Shown: piece by piece, positions 34,743 to 48,548 of the stretch
Numbering within the stretch: the stretch's first letter is position 1
How the letters are laid out: every line of letters begins with the position of its first letter
Assembly: GCA_028583405.1 (NCBI GenBank)
Contig: CM053243.1
Coordinates: forward strand, 35,119,420 to 35,183,419
Direction of reading: 5' to 3'
DNA: 64,000 bases
Source: Pogonophryne albipinna
Taxonomy: Eukaryota > Chordata > Actinopteri > Perciformes > Artedidraconidae
Position numbers and translations under genes: made by a program
The notes under the pieces: generated by a model
Told to the model about the DNA's origin: nothing
Seen by the model: the letters and a program-made list of their open reading frames with translations, nothing else
Database searches by the model: none

Positions 34743-37192
34743 ACTCTAAAAACAAATGCCTTGGCTCAACAAAGGAAATCAACGCAACAGTTTGCATCGA
34801 TGTTTATTGAGATAAGACAACTTCTAATGAAATTGTCTAAAAGCAACAAAGTTATTTGAGTTAGGGGAGAAGGCTTTTCCTCTACAATCAGAGGTGTTTT
34901 TAATTACCACTTACTTAATAATTGGTATTATAAACACAAGTTTTGAAGTTGATTACTCAAAAGATTAAGTTGTTCCGACTAGTTTTACCACTTTATTTAA
35001 AAGGAATTTTAAGTTGTATGTACTTAATTACCATCATTGTGAACACACGTTTTTAAGTTGACAACCATTTATAAATTAAGTTGCTCCAAATATATTGTAT
35101 TCAATAGTTTTTTTTCTTAGCTTTTTCATGTTTTTGCCTTTAAAGAAAGACATTAATTAATTCCACAACAAAAATATTAGGCAATTCACTTTTTATTTTG
35201 AACTGCAGTTGTTTATTTCAACACATGATGTTTCAATCAGGAGAGACTTCATTTAGTTTGAACATTTATTGACACATGCCATATGATAAGGTGCATGAAC
35301 ACCTGAAATCACAGCTGACTGCAGGAGAGAGGAGAACCATTTTATAGTTTGGCTGCAGCACAGTGATTGGCTGCTGGAGAATGAGGTGAAATGTAATAGG
35401 TTAAAGAGAACGCCTGTGATCAGCTGATTATATGCAGCTGCGGAGTGAATGTATATACACCCAGTCTTCCTGAAAGAACTTGCGCTGAGCTTTTTGCCCC
35501 ACAAATGATAAATAAACACATTAGCCATATTGCCATGGGAAATGGGGACACAGCAAATACATGCTGCCATCACAACAAAGTTAGAGGCCTTTGCATATTT
35601 AAAACCAGTGCCAAATATGTAAAATCTGTAAAGGTTTTGTAAAACTACAGAAACAAACTTTCAATGGCCACCAATCTGCAGATCACACACATCAATTTTA
35701 CAAAAGATGTAACAAAGATGTTTACACTGCCGACAGTCATTATTTCAAACAGTATGAACACATTTAACGCAGAATGCTCATTCATTTGTTTGTTTCCCTC
35801 GACCACGATGGCTGCCATCGTATGATCAGATCCTGGGATGGACCGGTCACTGATGAAGGCGATATTCATGTCCTTTTGAAGCACATTAAATAATAGGTTA
35901 GCGCATAAGAGATAATGAATTAGGTAACTGCATACTTTTCAAACTGTCACTCTTAGCAAATTCAGAGCGATTATTACCAGCTGCTAAAGCAACGCTGGTC
36001 TTGTTTTCACCTATTGAGTCTGCATGTGTGTGTCGTGATGGCAATGTGGTCCTGAAGACACACAGAGGTGCTTTTGAGTACTTTGCCTAGTGTTTAAATG
36101 CATGTGGACAGATTTTGTCAATCACAACCGTGCAAGTTTTAGTGTATCTTCTCATCTTTTTTGCAGGTTCCATACAATACTTGAACTGGTTAAGTGAAGA
36201 GAAGAAGCCACTTTTCAAATGTTACACAATCCTTTTCCAATGCCATTGCTGTCAACACCTATCCATGCTGAACGTTGCTAAGATATTATTGATTGGGGTG
36301 CGGCCAAAAGTGCAATATGCTTCAAAATGTAACTGACAGAGAGCAGTGCTTTTGTCACTGCCGATGGATTTTATGTTATTTCAAGATTTTTAATTACGTC
36401 ACTAAACTCCTTGAAAAGGTCCTCTTCCTTTTCTCCAAGGTACACAACAAGGCAGCGGATGGCTATAGTTATCTGCGTACTTCAATTGTATTGTGCTATT
36501 TTTGAAAAAGGAAAAAAAGAGAAATGACCTAAATGAATATATTCTGAATGGGTGACTGCCAACAACTTGCATTTCAATGACAACTCTAAATAACGATCCT
36601 ACCTCAAGAAGCATGTCCTTGATCTGCTTCACCGAGATTCATTTTGAATCAAAAGCGATATCACAATAGTAACCAAAGTATTTTTACTCTCACAGAAGCC
36701 TCTACTACTTTGTATCCTCTCAAAGAACTATTCGTAGTTCAAAGGCTGCTAATTTTGGTCAAACAGCAATTTGCCTATACAGTGCAACTGCAAGGCTATT
36801 TACTGTATTTGAATGACAAAAGATGACACTCACCTTAAAATGTCCTTTGTATATTTCTTTTTGTCTTAACTGTCGGAACTTGTCCAGGCATGTTAAGTGG
36901 GAGTGGACTTGAACTACTTAACTCAAGGTGTAGAACAATTAAGTTATCAAGCCAATTGCATTACTTACTACAACTTGAATTTTGTTTTAAGTCAATTAAC
37001 GCAGAAATCAGAGTTCAAATTACACACAATATTAAGTTGATGTAATTACCAACATTATTACGTCAACACAACTTATAAATTAATGTTTGCAACTTAAAAT
37101 GTTTATCTAAATCAATTAACTCACATTTTTATCTTGCAACCATGCATTTAATTAAGTGGTGGTAAAAGGTCGCCTGAATTCGTTTTTAGAGT
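34743..37192. mobile_element. DNA transposon with AAGTTG-rich arms
   Basis: Ends ACTCTAAAAAC and GTTTTTAGAGT are perfect 11-bp inverted repeats. The flanks GTTGCTAC and GTTGGTAA match at 6 of 8 bases and may be a decayed target duplication. The arms (34743-35140 and 36880-37192) are full of AAGTTG / TTAATTAAGT units, a common teleost type. The 1.7-kb interior is GC-richer; on the minus strand near 36395-36470 one frame reads IRCLVVYLGEKEEDLFKEF before a stop, a block that resembles a protein often carried by such elements in fish. That last point is weak. Confidence 0.6.
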
Positions 37193-37200
37193 GTTGGTAA

Positions 37201-37876
37201 CGGTAATGCCTCACAGCTAAATTATCTAAATTGACATTCCATCAGTCACCATTCACTGTGTAGCTGATGGGAGAAGGAAGAATTGAAAGCTAGACAAGTA
37301 GGAGCTGTTATTATCCTGACAGTTTCCACTGTGTTTTGGTCACTATGGTAAATTAACATCTTTCTAACTGACTGCACATCATGGAGTGTGACGGTGAGAG
37401 ACAGCCAAACACATTCAAACAGGGACAGAAACAAAAACCAATATATAACTGAGAATACCAGAGAGAAAATAGAGAAACAAATGGAAAATGATGCAGAAAC
37501 AGAATGAAACATGGACAGTGGAGATCGAAATTGAGCGTTCAGCATACATAAAGCGCCTGCGAGACATCAAAGTGACAACATTGCACTTGTTGTGACTTCA
37601 TCGATGACAGGCAGTAATCATTTGACAGGAGAGACGATTATGGATATGTATATTTGACAAAACTGTGTGGGAACGCTTAATTAGCTTCATTATTCATTCA
37701 TTATTTCCATCTACAGCCAAATGTAGAGGCACCTGAAAGCAGATGCTGATAAAATGAATTGTGGATATCCTATTTTAAACACTTACAAATACATGTTGGG
37801 GCATTTTAGTATGTCAATATGAAGCCAGTTTCAGATACTCCATAACATCGATTAGTAGTACATACTACATTGTATC
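37201..37876. other. Intronic sequence, nothing recognised
   Basis: AT-rich; 37400-37510 is purine-rich on the plus strand. No repeat ends or coding evidence. Confidence 0.4.
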
Positions 37877-38364
37877 CAGGGGCGCCGTAAGGGGGTGAAA
37901 AGTTAGGACGATTCTAAGGGCCCGTGACTGACAGGGGCCCCAAAATATTTTAGAACATTAAGAAAAAATTTAAGTAACCTTTCATCAATCACCAATAATT
38001 AACATTAATATAAAGTCATATTGATAATGTACTCACTAAACTTACGATTCATTTCACTTATTTTCTTCCAAAAGTTAATTATCCAAAGGCTCTGAACACC
38101 CCCCTCTATTTACATGTAATGGTTTGGTCCTGCCTCCAAACGCTGTGCACCACACTTTCTAGCAGCAGAGAGTGAGAGCATGTGAGGAGGGATGCTAGTA
38201 CTTACGTGTGTACAATGTCTCAACGACTAACAAAGTCAGGCTTTCAAAAAGAAGAGAAAGGAGAGAAAGACAAGAGAGAGGGACTTAAGGGCGACAGTAT
38301 GTCACCCAGTTTTTCAAAAGAAAAGGTGGGTGTGGTCCATGAGTGGTGGAAATTAGTCTGTTAG
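37877..38364 (+). mobile_element. hAT-like element, left part only
   Basis: Begins CAGGGGCGCCGTAAGGGGGT, a hAT-type end, followed by CTAAGGGCCCGTGACTGACA. Downstream a short frame resembles a transposase N-terminus. No matching right end or duplication was found, so the right boundary is uncertain. Confidence 0.5.
38215..38364 (+). pseudogene. Possible hAT transposase N-terminal fragment
   Basis: From the methionine at 38215 the frame reads MSQRLTKSGFQKEEKGEKDK and continues lysine- and glutamate-rich before a stop at 38364. Charged S-G-x-Q-K-x-K-E-type leaders of this kind start many zinc-finger hAT transposases in fish, and the hAT left end lies 340 bp upstream. There is no zinc finger or catalytic domain. 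Low complexity makes this a weak call. Confidence 0.35.
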
Positions 38365-38952
38365 CTAAGCGTAGTCCATTTTAAATAATAATTGTTTTGA
38401 GGTTTTTCATTTCACTCCTCTTTTAGCTGACATTTAATAAATACAGGTACATTTTTAGCAGCTATTCATACTAAATCAGTTGTCCCTCCCCTGGTGCCAG
38501 GACCAACAGATCCATCTTTAGGCTCAGCAGCCCTGTCACCCCATAAGGCTTTGCAGTCTTGCCATGCTGTCCATTGAAAGCCATTTGGCTAGAAAGCTGG
38601 ACTTCAGTGACTTTGCCTGTAAGAAGGCTAGGCGCTGGGCTCTTGGTGAGTAAGGCTGAGCCAGGGCTCGTAATAACCGTTAAAGGGCAAGGCTATGGTA
38701 ACGATATTGGATCACTACACACAAGATGCATGATGAGAAAAAGACTGAGAACAGGTAATAGGCTCTGATTTAGCACCGCCATCAGGCCTTTTCATTTCCA
38801 TTTCCGTTTTGTTGTCCGTTTATACTTTAATACCTGCTTATTTTGTAGTATGTATATTTAATTAAAAAAATCTGCTGCTTATGTTTTTTTTTTTGTTATA
38901 GCATTTTATAAATGATAATATTGGTGTTAATGTTCACTTTATTTTAATTTAA

Positions 38953-39260
38953 AGGTAGGGTATATAAGTTTGAGAAACCGGCTCGAGATACACTTGTTGT
39001 TATATTCCATGGAATGCTCTTAACATCCCGATAGCAATGAATATCTAAAGTGCTTTGACAATAAATCCATAAAAAAATATCATCCGTGGAAGCCGTAGCA
39101 CTGTAAAAAGCACGACCAATCATTTTAGCCGGCCCGGCTAAAATAACTGGATGGCCTACCTGCCTGTCAGCCTTCCATCTGTGCACAAACTTATCTCGTG
39201 CCCTCATTGTTCGTGTGTGTTGGAGGAGGGGCTCTGTGAGGAAACTTACATACCCTACCT
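38953..39260. mobile_element. TTAA-target MITE
   Basis: 308 bp between TTAA at 38949-38952 and 39261-39264. Ends AGGTAGGGTATATAAGTTTG and AAACTTACATACCCTACCT. The interior is nearly the same as 9708-10084 (CCATGGAATGCTCTTAAC, GCCTACCTGCCTGTCAGCC), but 70-odd bases near the right end are missing. Confidence 0.88.
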
Positions 39261-39911
39261 TTAAGAGGTCATGTATATTTAAGTTATATTTATATTTATT
39301 TTTGAATGTTCCATTCAAAAATGTTATTAAAAAAGGCATGTACACCATAAAAGATGACTATTGAGGTCTATTGTCAGGAATGTTAGTGTTATATCAAATA
39401 GTGAATTATACCGCTCAGTGTCAGTAAATATTGTGCAGTTAGTATTGGACTACAAGATAGATGCAACCTCCATTTTGTCCCCATAAGGGAAGCCAGTCCC
39501 CACACGTGACTGTGTAAACAGATTTAGGTCCCCACAAGGATAGTAATGCCAGGCCACGCATACACACAAACACAAACACACACACAGTAATTCCGTAGAT
39601 ACAGTTGCATACCCAGAGCAGATATGTGATTAAAAAATATTCTATGAATGCAATTCCATTGATATTGTCTACTCTATAGCTTCTTACTTCAGGTCCACAA
39701 GCCCAGTATGTTTTGGTTACGAAATTACATATTTTTTCGGAGACTTCAGGGTCTTTCTTTTATCTCAGGATCTTTTACAGACTTCTACATTTTTTATTGA
39801 GTTTGTAAATGTTTTTACATGCCCCGCTGCTGCTGTGCCCTATTTTCCTGAAAGGTAGAAGTGTCAGCAAAATGACAGTAGAGTAGCTGAAGAGAAGGCT
39901 GGTAGAAGCAG

Positions 39912-40400
<489 letters not shown>

Positions 40401-40662
40401 CACACATACAGTTTGTATCCTCAGGTCATCTGAACACAAGTGAGTATTACTATAATTGTGGACATATTCCAAGACTATCTGCTTGCTCATCTGCAACAAA
40501 GCTGTCTCTGCACTCTCAATAAGTCACATTAACCATCTAAAACCCTTAATAGCAAACTAAATCATAAACCAACACTAACATTAAAGTGGAATCCCCACTG
40601 TCTTCACTTGTACATAACAATTAAATAATCAAGGGAAACTATGTTTTGGTTTGCTTATTTAA

Positions 40663-41346
40663 AGGGGACCTATCATGAAAAATGCACTTGTTGATGTCTT
40701 TTATACATAAATATGTGCTCAGCGTCAGAAAATAAAACCCTCTCTCTTTTCCTCCGTACCCAAATCTCTAAAAACGGGGCTACAACGGAGCTGATCCAGA
40801 TTTGCGTCCGATAGGACGTAATATCGGAAATGTGGACCCACGGCACTATCAGAAAGTTGCTATCAGAAACACTGCCCGACTGTTTTGGACGTAATATGGT
40901 CGGTGTTTACATTAGCATGGCTAACACTCAGAGCTAACCTGTACTGGAGAGCATGTGTGTGAAGAAGCAGGAAGTAAAAAGGAACTCACCTTGTGGTATA
41001 ACCGTCAAGAGAGAAACCCTTTGAGCTCCATACTGTTTCAGAAATAATCCTTGATAATCCATGATATGGCGTTTCATCACGGCAGTATTTAGTTTGGACA
41101 GTAGCTGCCGGGTCCCACATGAGCTCAGCCCCCTCCTTTTTTATTTGTAATCAATGTTTTATTTTTTTAAAGCTTTATACCCAAAATCCGCACTTTTGAA
41201 ACAGGAAGTGAAATAGAGGGATATAAGGCATATAATGGGTGATCTGTTTGGTATTTTGAGCAAAACACTTCATAGACATGTTTTTTATATATTTTTATAT
41301 ATCTGAGACCTATGCTATTGCCTAAAAATAGCATGATAGGTGCACT
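40663..41346. mobile_element. TTAA-target MITE
   Basis: 684 bp between TTAA at 40659-40662 and 41347-41350. Ends AGGGGACCTATCATG and CATGATAGGTGCACT are inverted repeats. No coding. A TATATCTGAGACCTATG block near the right end is shared, inverted, with 16519-17019. Confidence 0.85.
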
Positions 41347-41350
41347 TTAA

Positions 41351-44300
41351 ATGATATTAAGGAAAAGGTTGATTTTAAGGTAAAGAAACAAAAAAGACCA
41401 CTTAAACCACTTAAAATAGTTGCTAGGACCACATACAATGTAAATATAAAAAGAAAGAGGGAAAGCCTACCAGAACAAAGTCTTTGCTGTATGTGTTTTG
41501 CAAAATATGCTGAAATGTATTATTGTACTGAAAATACAGTAAATCATGGGGATTCCTCACACCCAACAGACATTGTTTAAGCATTAAAGTTAGATTGTTG
41601 CATGCAAAATTAGCCAGTTTACCTACCTACTCTTAAATTGCATGTGTTCAAGTTCTTCATTGATACATGCCTTTTCAGCAGATCCTTGTGTCGTGTTGCG
41701 TATTGATGGTTTATTTTGACTTAAATGGTTTATAATAGGCTTATCAATTTGTTTGCCATATAAACTTGTATTGTACAGTTGGTTTAATGTTTTTTATCCT
41801 TCCTCCAAATTTAGCTGACTTATAGTTGTTTTGTTTGCCCTAAAGATCAACAGATGAAGCTTTGCAAGGTAGCCCTTTTAAAGCCATGTTGATCGATGAT
41901 GGTTGTGTAAAAGTACAAGTAAAAATAAAAGTTAGTTATTAGACATTTTTGTTTTTAGATATTGTTTGGCCAGAAGTGTACACAAATGACCTCAATCAAA
42001 AGTCATTTAGTGAAGGATTATCTTGATTTTGTAGGGTTGAAATGGCAGATAATGGAAACAAAGATGGGGGTAAAACAGCTAAAGTTATTTGTATACCTTC
42101 ATTCCAACTTAATCCCAAACCTAATCGTAATCTTAATCCCTAAAATGATCCCATTTGGGAAAAAAAAGTGATGACCAACTCAAATTCTGCAGCTGTTTCG
42201 GAGGGATTTTTATCAACAATTACACCCTAAAATGCATCTCACCCACCACTCCAATGTACCTGATCTGAAAGTAATGTATTACTTATTCTTGTTTAACACA
42301 ACACAACAAAGCAGCAACTACTGTAAACACGTTCTGGACAACCTGACAAATAAGACCAGACTCTCAGTGTCCCGGTGACAACAACATCGCAGGTCTTGTT
42401 TCCGACAACACGTTGACAACTAACTTTGGTAATACATCAGCCATGCAGGAGGCGCCACATCTGTTTCTGACAGCATTCACACTTGTCATCTGCTCTGCCA
42501 GCTGCAAGACAGCCCACTTAAAAAACCACAAAGCGTAAAATGCATGATAATCAGTCCTAAACTGATGCCTCTGAATCCACCCGTGACCCATGAATACGAA
42601 CATATTGTGATGAAAACGGTCACATCAAAGTGCCCGGTCCATCATATCTGCTCATTATTTCCTAAGATTACATCTGATTGATTCCACCACATTTACCCTG
42701 CTGTCATATCTCACATGCTGTGTTACCTGCGACTGTATCTTATTTTGATTTCGATTGGTGTTACTGTGCAGTTTTAATTGATTTCACTTGAGCTGTTGTA
42801 GCCAACAAAAAAATACAACATTATATTTCATAGAATCAAAATGTAAATGTAATCAACTTTTTTTTAAATCAACTTTTCCCGAGATGGTTCTTAAAAGATA
42901 CACTGTGTTGTGTCATTTCTTTATATACAAAGTGAGCTGAACCCATTCTCCAAAAATCAATTTACATGGTTTGGCTTTTGGAGGAAATGTAATTACTACC
43001 TGTATTAAGTTCACTGGCAAAAGTTATTTTTGAAGTATTATATTCTTGTACAAGATGAGAGTGATTGTTGGAATTCTTTGTATTTTACAAACATGATGAT
43101 CCCTAACCTTGAAGTGAGAAGGTATAATAAATTCAAACACAGCAAAAAATATGTTAAACTGGGGAGACGGAAGGAAAACTACAAAGGTCCGTGTCCAAAT
43201 AGCACCTTTGTCTTGTGGGCCGCTGGGCAGCGATTGCTCCTGGTGTTTTTTTATTGTTTCTTTGACAACCACATATCAACAACGACTATCATGGATTTTA
43301 TCATATTTTTAGGCTATTTCACAATGTTTTCTTCACTCAAAGCACCTACAGGAAGACTCTTGCTCTCACACTTTATTGAGCTCGTCACAGCTCAGGTTGA
43401 CAGCCATGTAGCGAGAGGAGGATGATAAAAGTCACACTCTCACTGGCAGCAACATCTGGTGTCCACCCGGTTGATCTTCTCCAACATGGGCTTTTAGGTC
43501 TTTGTTATGATTTGTTCTGCCTATCAAACCTTACTGGTTGCTATTCAACCGTTGCATCTTTAGATACTCTCTTGATCCTAAATTAAAATGCTTCTTGTGA
43601 AAAATCGAAGTATCCACTTTAATGATACATGCTGCCTTGCACGAGTGAATACATTCATTTTTTTAAATCATCATTCACTTTACCATTCATTGTGTTTGCC
43701 TATGACTCATTATGAAGTAGCTGTCTTTGTTTCCCGGAAGAGAGCTGAAAGTTAACAACCTCCCATCCAGGGTGATCCAGCTGTCGTTTCACACACATTC
43801 ATTCTGAAAAGGCAAAAGGCAGTTTGAAGGGATTTTTTATGAACTGTCATGTTACTGCTCCTTCCCTCTGTCAGGTGTAATATTTTCATATTTGACGTGT
43901 CGTTCAAAATCTCACTTAATAATTTGACATTTTACGGTAGGTTTGATTTCAGAGATGTTTTTTCATTTCACTTTCAATCTAACAATAACTCTGTATTGCA
44001 GTTATTCTACTTATTAATACACCTTATTATGTTGCCATTAAACAACTTTGGTGTTTAGTGTGGCCAAAAATGTTCTCTCAAATGACTGTAAATGATGATG
44101 GAGGGTAGGGTGACTTCCTAATATTTGCTTACAGAATAACCTGCATTGTTGCATGGTGTTGCACTCTTCCAACCAACAGTACAGATTAAGGTTTGTTGGG
44201 TCAATACAAAAATAGTTTTTTCCTCAATGACCTTAACACAAAAAGGGAAGTAGGACTTGTTCCACTGGTGTTACTGAAATGTTGCATTACACCCTATCTC

Positions 44301-44982
44301 CAAAATGGTGCAATCCTACTGCTCATGTGTTCTTGGAGGCCGAAAGAGGACAACATCGTACACCCTCACAGGCCGCATATGACCCACAGGACCCACAAAC
44401 TGCTCACAGCAGTATATTCTATTTTCTTTACGGCCACTTCTAAGGCTGACCTCTCCTCATATAGCTCCAATCTAAAATGGCCACACATTTGGCAGTCATG
44501 CATCTCTCTTGGAGGAGCCCAAACCAGATAGTTATTACATTTAAAACAAATAGTTCACTCAAAAAACTAAAAAGAAAGCTATGCCATCAAAAAACTGCAC
44601 CGTATGCACTTATAATGCCTTGGGGACATTTATTAAAGATAATTCCCTGAGGTTTTGGAACAAAAAAAAACAATTACTGTCTTACAAACAATTATGTTAC
44701 CTAATGGCAGTACATTCTAGATATGGTGTGTGATGTCTAGCTATGTGGTCGTACAGCAACAATGAGACTAATAGCCTGAAGATGAAAGGCTCTGCAGTCG
44801 GTCCATATGACTGTCTGACCCCATAGATAAAGCAAGCGTTCAACACTGCTATTCTATACAATCTTTACTGTAGTAGATCTGTGTGTCCATTCAGTCCAGG
44901 GTGGGTGGTAAGGTGGATAATGGGGTTGGGGTGAATGAGAGGGATTATGGGCAGGAAGGATGTGGGGGTTGGTGGGTGTTAG
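41351..44982. other. Intronic sequence, nothing recognised
   Basis: No domain-bearing frames and no clear transposon ends. The plus-strand frame at 43030-43425 (131 codons) has no recognisable features. 44880-44990 is G-rich with several GGG runs on the plus strand. Confidence 0.4.
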
Positions 44983-45218
44983 TAGGGTTGTAGAGTACAA
45001 AATGTGCCCTTTTTTCTCAATGTCAAAATTGTATTGGTTTTTGCATGGATACTTATCATTATCTATGACGGAACACACCTTTTAACATTATATATATGTT
45101 TAAATGGATGGAAACAATATATAAGAAACGTCTTTGCATTAAAGTCAATTATAGATAATCACGTCACATCAGACACAGTCAATATTTTGATCAAATGTGG
45201 TTAATTGTTACACCCCTA
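44983..45218. mobile_element. Possible small hAT-like MITE
   Basis: About 236 bp with ends TAGGGTTGTAGAGTAC and GTTACACCCCTA, inverted with mismatches. No convincing 8-bp duplication flanks it, so the call rests on the ends only. Confidence 0.35.
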
Positions 45219-46295
45219 AATCCTGTAGGGCAGGAAGGCAATTTAAAAACAGATTTAAAGCATATCCATTTAATACAATTTTTTTAATTCCTTTGTGAAA
45301 CCTAGAAACTAATACCAACTTTGCTCCGATTTCAGTGAAATAGAAACACCCCTTTTACTTTCTGCATTACATTTCTCATTAACTTCCATTCCTAAATCTC
45401 CAATGTCTCCTCTGGTTCATCCCGAGGAGACCTGCAGTCTGCCTCGTCCACCTGTGTCCTTCTCCCCTCCACGACTCGATCTACCTGGACTCAGCTCCCC
45501 CACTTTCCTCCCCCGTCTGCACTGATGCTATCAGCCCCCGATTCACTGTAGCCGCCTCAACTCTTATAATTGACACAGAACACTGCTGCCTGCCCAGAGC
45601 AGCTGACATTCAGCGCAGTCTGAAGGACGGCTAGGAAAATGAGGAGCATATTATAGAATACGCCGCCAGCACAAACAGGAGGAAGAGCCACTTGTAATGT
45701 GATCTGCTCCAACGCTTAAATATCAAGTGCAATTAAATGCCAGTGACAGCGGGATGGAGACAGGCTGCATGTGTGTCTGGAAACAAATGTGTTCTCAGAC
45801 GGCAGTGATATCCTTTATATAGTCAGCTGTAATTTACTGTGTGTGAGTGAAACAGCAGGTTTCTGCCCTGGCAGGAAGAAAACGGTCCCACTAGATTTAG
45901 TGAAATAAGGACAAATTCTGAGAAGCAGATGACATTTGCGGACACAAACAGTGTGCCAAATGTTGCTCCACCGTGAGAGATGACATTAACATGAATTGAA
46001 CGCCTTTCAAATCCTGCAACCTTGGGCTGTCTTTAGCAATGGAGGGGTTGAAGGTTCCAGTATTAACTTCCACAGGAGATTCCTGTCATGTGGGCGTTAT
46101 GATAAATGATCAACGTCGACATATGCAATGGAATATTATTTCCATGTTCTCTGCATCTGTGCACTGGTTCAGTCAGGCAGGGTGGCAGGGCTCCAGATGA
46201 ATGTAGGACCTAACTGATATATTGTGGCATACTAATCTGACCATACAAATGTTGAGAAAATACATATTAATATTTATTTTTACAGGGCTTTAGAA
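45219..46295. other. Intronic sequence, possible conserved block
   Basis: 45540-45990 is a unique-looking block with ATTA-type sites and no repeats. 45400-45530 is pyrimidine-rich. No gene. Confidence 0.35.
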
Positions 46296-46303
46296 GAAAA
46301 TCG

Positions 46304-47954
46304 GGTAACACTTTATATTAAGGTACACAAATTAACCATCAACTAGTTGTTAATTAACATGCATATTATCAGCATATTGGCTAAATAACAATAATAATAA
46401 TAATGTATAATATAATAATGACTAATAAAGATTAGTCATTATAAAACACTTATTAATGCCTTATTCTACATCCAATCCAACTTTATTGATATAGCACTTT
46501 AAAACCTCCAGACCAAAGTGCTGTACAGAGAGATACATAAAATATAAAATCACACAGCTCAGCTCACAAAACATAAAAATAAGTATAAAATCACGTAAAA
46601 TATATACGAACACAAAACAAACCAGAATAAACGTAAAACGTAAAAATAAAAACATAAAAACAACCATATAGTAAAAACAATAGACCACTGAAAGCAAATA
46701 AAAGCAACAATCTACTTGTTTACGAATGCTAAGGAGAAAAGGTGGGTTTTAAGACGGGATTTAAAAACAGACAGTGTGGGAGCCTGTCTGATTAGCATTA
46801 GTTTAGGGGCGGCAGCAGAGAAAGCCTTACACTTAAGGATTAGTAACATGTATTGTGTTTATGTGATGACATTTGGAGATGTTTAAACTTAGCATTCACG
46901 CTAGCATTAGCCATACTAGCCTGTATAGGCCTACATGCATTGTACAGCTAGCATTAGCTATATTTACCTTGTTTACACTAAGCGGTCCTATGTGTTCATC
47001 TGTGTATGTTACACTTGCATGTATGAGATCATTAAGTGCCTTGTAACTTCTTTTTGTATAGTTTCACTCCGTTTGAATGTCAGTGGACTGCAAATAAGTC
47101 AATAAAGGAGCATGGCTGCTCATTCCCTGACTATCAAAAGAGTTTGGCTGGCTGTTTAATCTATGTTCACACTGAGACAACACATAGAGAGAACAGTACA
47201 CCTAGTGTGTACAGTAAGTACATACAAGCAGGTCACACAGTATGATCACAAATACATAACATCTGTTAAAAATCTGTTTTTATTAAAAAGTACAGGCTGC
47301 ATTATGTGTTCTCAGCCTTGGAGAAACTTGACATGTTTTGGTATGTGTCTGAACCTCTCTTTAGTGGTTCATTAATAAAACAGATATTTCAACGTGTGCC
47401 TACTTTGTTCATGTACTGTTGAGGTTAATTTCAGTAGTTGTGTGCTACAAAGTGTGAAGAGGAGGCAACTTTAGAATAGGGAACCTGTTCAGGTCAATTA
47501 TAGTCAAACTACTAGCTTCTTGGTTATGAACAAGACTTCACTTTAAAATAGGGAACATGCTCTTAGATATAAACACATACTATTTAGACACAATTAACAC
47601 TTATAGTTTCATGTCTTGTTACCTAAAAGAAGAGCATATTTGTTAAGTGTTATTATGGGAGAATTACTATTCTTGTGGTACTCCTGCCTTATTAGGCCCA
47701 TATTGAGCAGAGCATATTAAGACCAAAACTCATGTACAACAACTTCCTTACTTGCAATAAATAAGCACTAATTAGAGGGTTATTGAGGAAAAACTCTCAA
47801 CTAATGGCTTATTACTTGTAGAATATGGTCATATAGAATAAGGCATTAATAAGTGTTTTATAATGACTAATAAAGAGCCAATATACTGCTAATATGCATG
47901 TTAATTAACAACTAGTTGATGGTAAATTTGTGTACCTTAATATAAAGTGTTACC
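46304..47954. mobile_element. DNA transposon with long inverted repeats, family unassigned
   Basis: 1651 bp with ends GGTAACACTTTATATTAAGG and its complement. The inverted repeats extend about 160 bp with few differences (TCAACTAGTTGTTAATTAAC, CATGCATATTA, ATAAAACACTTATTAATGCC). A perfect 8-bp duplication GAAAATCG lies at 46296-46303 and 47955-47962. Duplication length fits hAT, P, Merlin or Zisupton-type elements; the ends do not start with CAG, so I leave the superfamily open. The middle has no recognisable transposase. A LINE-like tail in minus orientation is inserted beside the left repeat. Confidence 0.85.
46470..46830 (-). repeat. LINE-type 3' end inserted in the 46-kb element
   Basis: On the minus strand it ends GCACTTTGGTCTGGAGGTTT and AAAGTGCTATATCAATAAAG with a short GTTGGATTGGAT tail. 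The upstream part reads AAATCCCGTCTTAAAACCCA, a common teleost repeat. It interrupts the end of the left inverted repeat of the surrounding element, which resumes in the right copy without it. Confidence 0.65.
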
Positions 47955-48463
47955 GAAAATCGCTCTAGGGTTCATTTTAAAACAATACAGAATTTATCTG
48001 AGGTCATTTTATATTGTGTGTTTATATTTAGTGTATGTACAATACTTTATCATAAACAATGCTGGAGTGACAGTCCAAGGTTTTACATTAATCTAATTAT
48101 TTTTTACAGAGAATAAAAAAACACTTAAAAAAATGCCCACCTATAGAGGGCATTTAATAATACTAACAGTATAATTAGGATTGATGAGAAGGATTAACAG
48201 TGCTTATGTCAACAAAATGATTGTAGGACATTGTGAAATGTGAAATGTGATTCTCTAGCTTGTTTTTTCTGTCTCTAGCTGTAACCGCTTTTTTTTCTGC
48301 TCCAGTCCTTCCCTGTCCTCTGTCTTCAGCGGCAATGAACTATTGTGGGCCCCGATGGGAGGAGCTGTCTCTGGGCAGGGGAGGCACTCAACCCTGCGTC
48401 AGGTCAGCCATTTCACTCTTTTTTTTCCATGTTCCACAAGTTGTACACTGTAGGAATTGGTGA

Positions 48464-48465
<2 letters not shown>

Positions 48466-48547
<82 letters not shown>
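48466..48547. repeat. TG microsatellite
   Basis: About 82 bp of TG, followed by degenerate TGTG-rich sequence to 48590. Confidence 0.98.

Positions 48548-48548
<1 letters not shown>

Noticed and set aside
38944..39348. 134-codon minus-strand frame
   Set aside because: It is formed by the TTAA MITE at 38953-39260 and flanking AT-rich sequence.
39470..39545. GTCCCCA-AAGG words repeated near 39480 and 39530
   Set aside because: Resembles a common teleost repeat, but too short and diverged to annotate.
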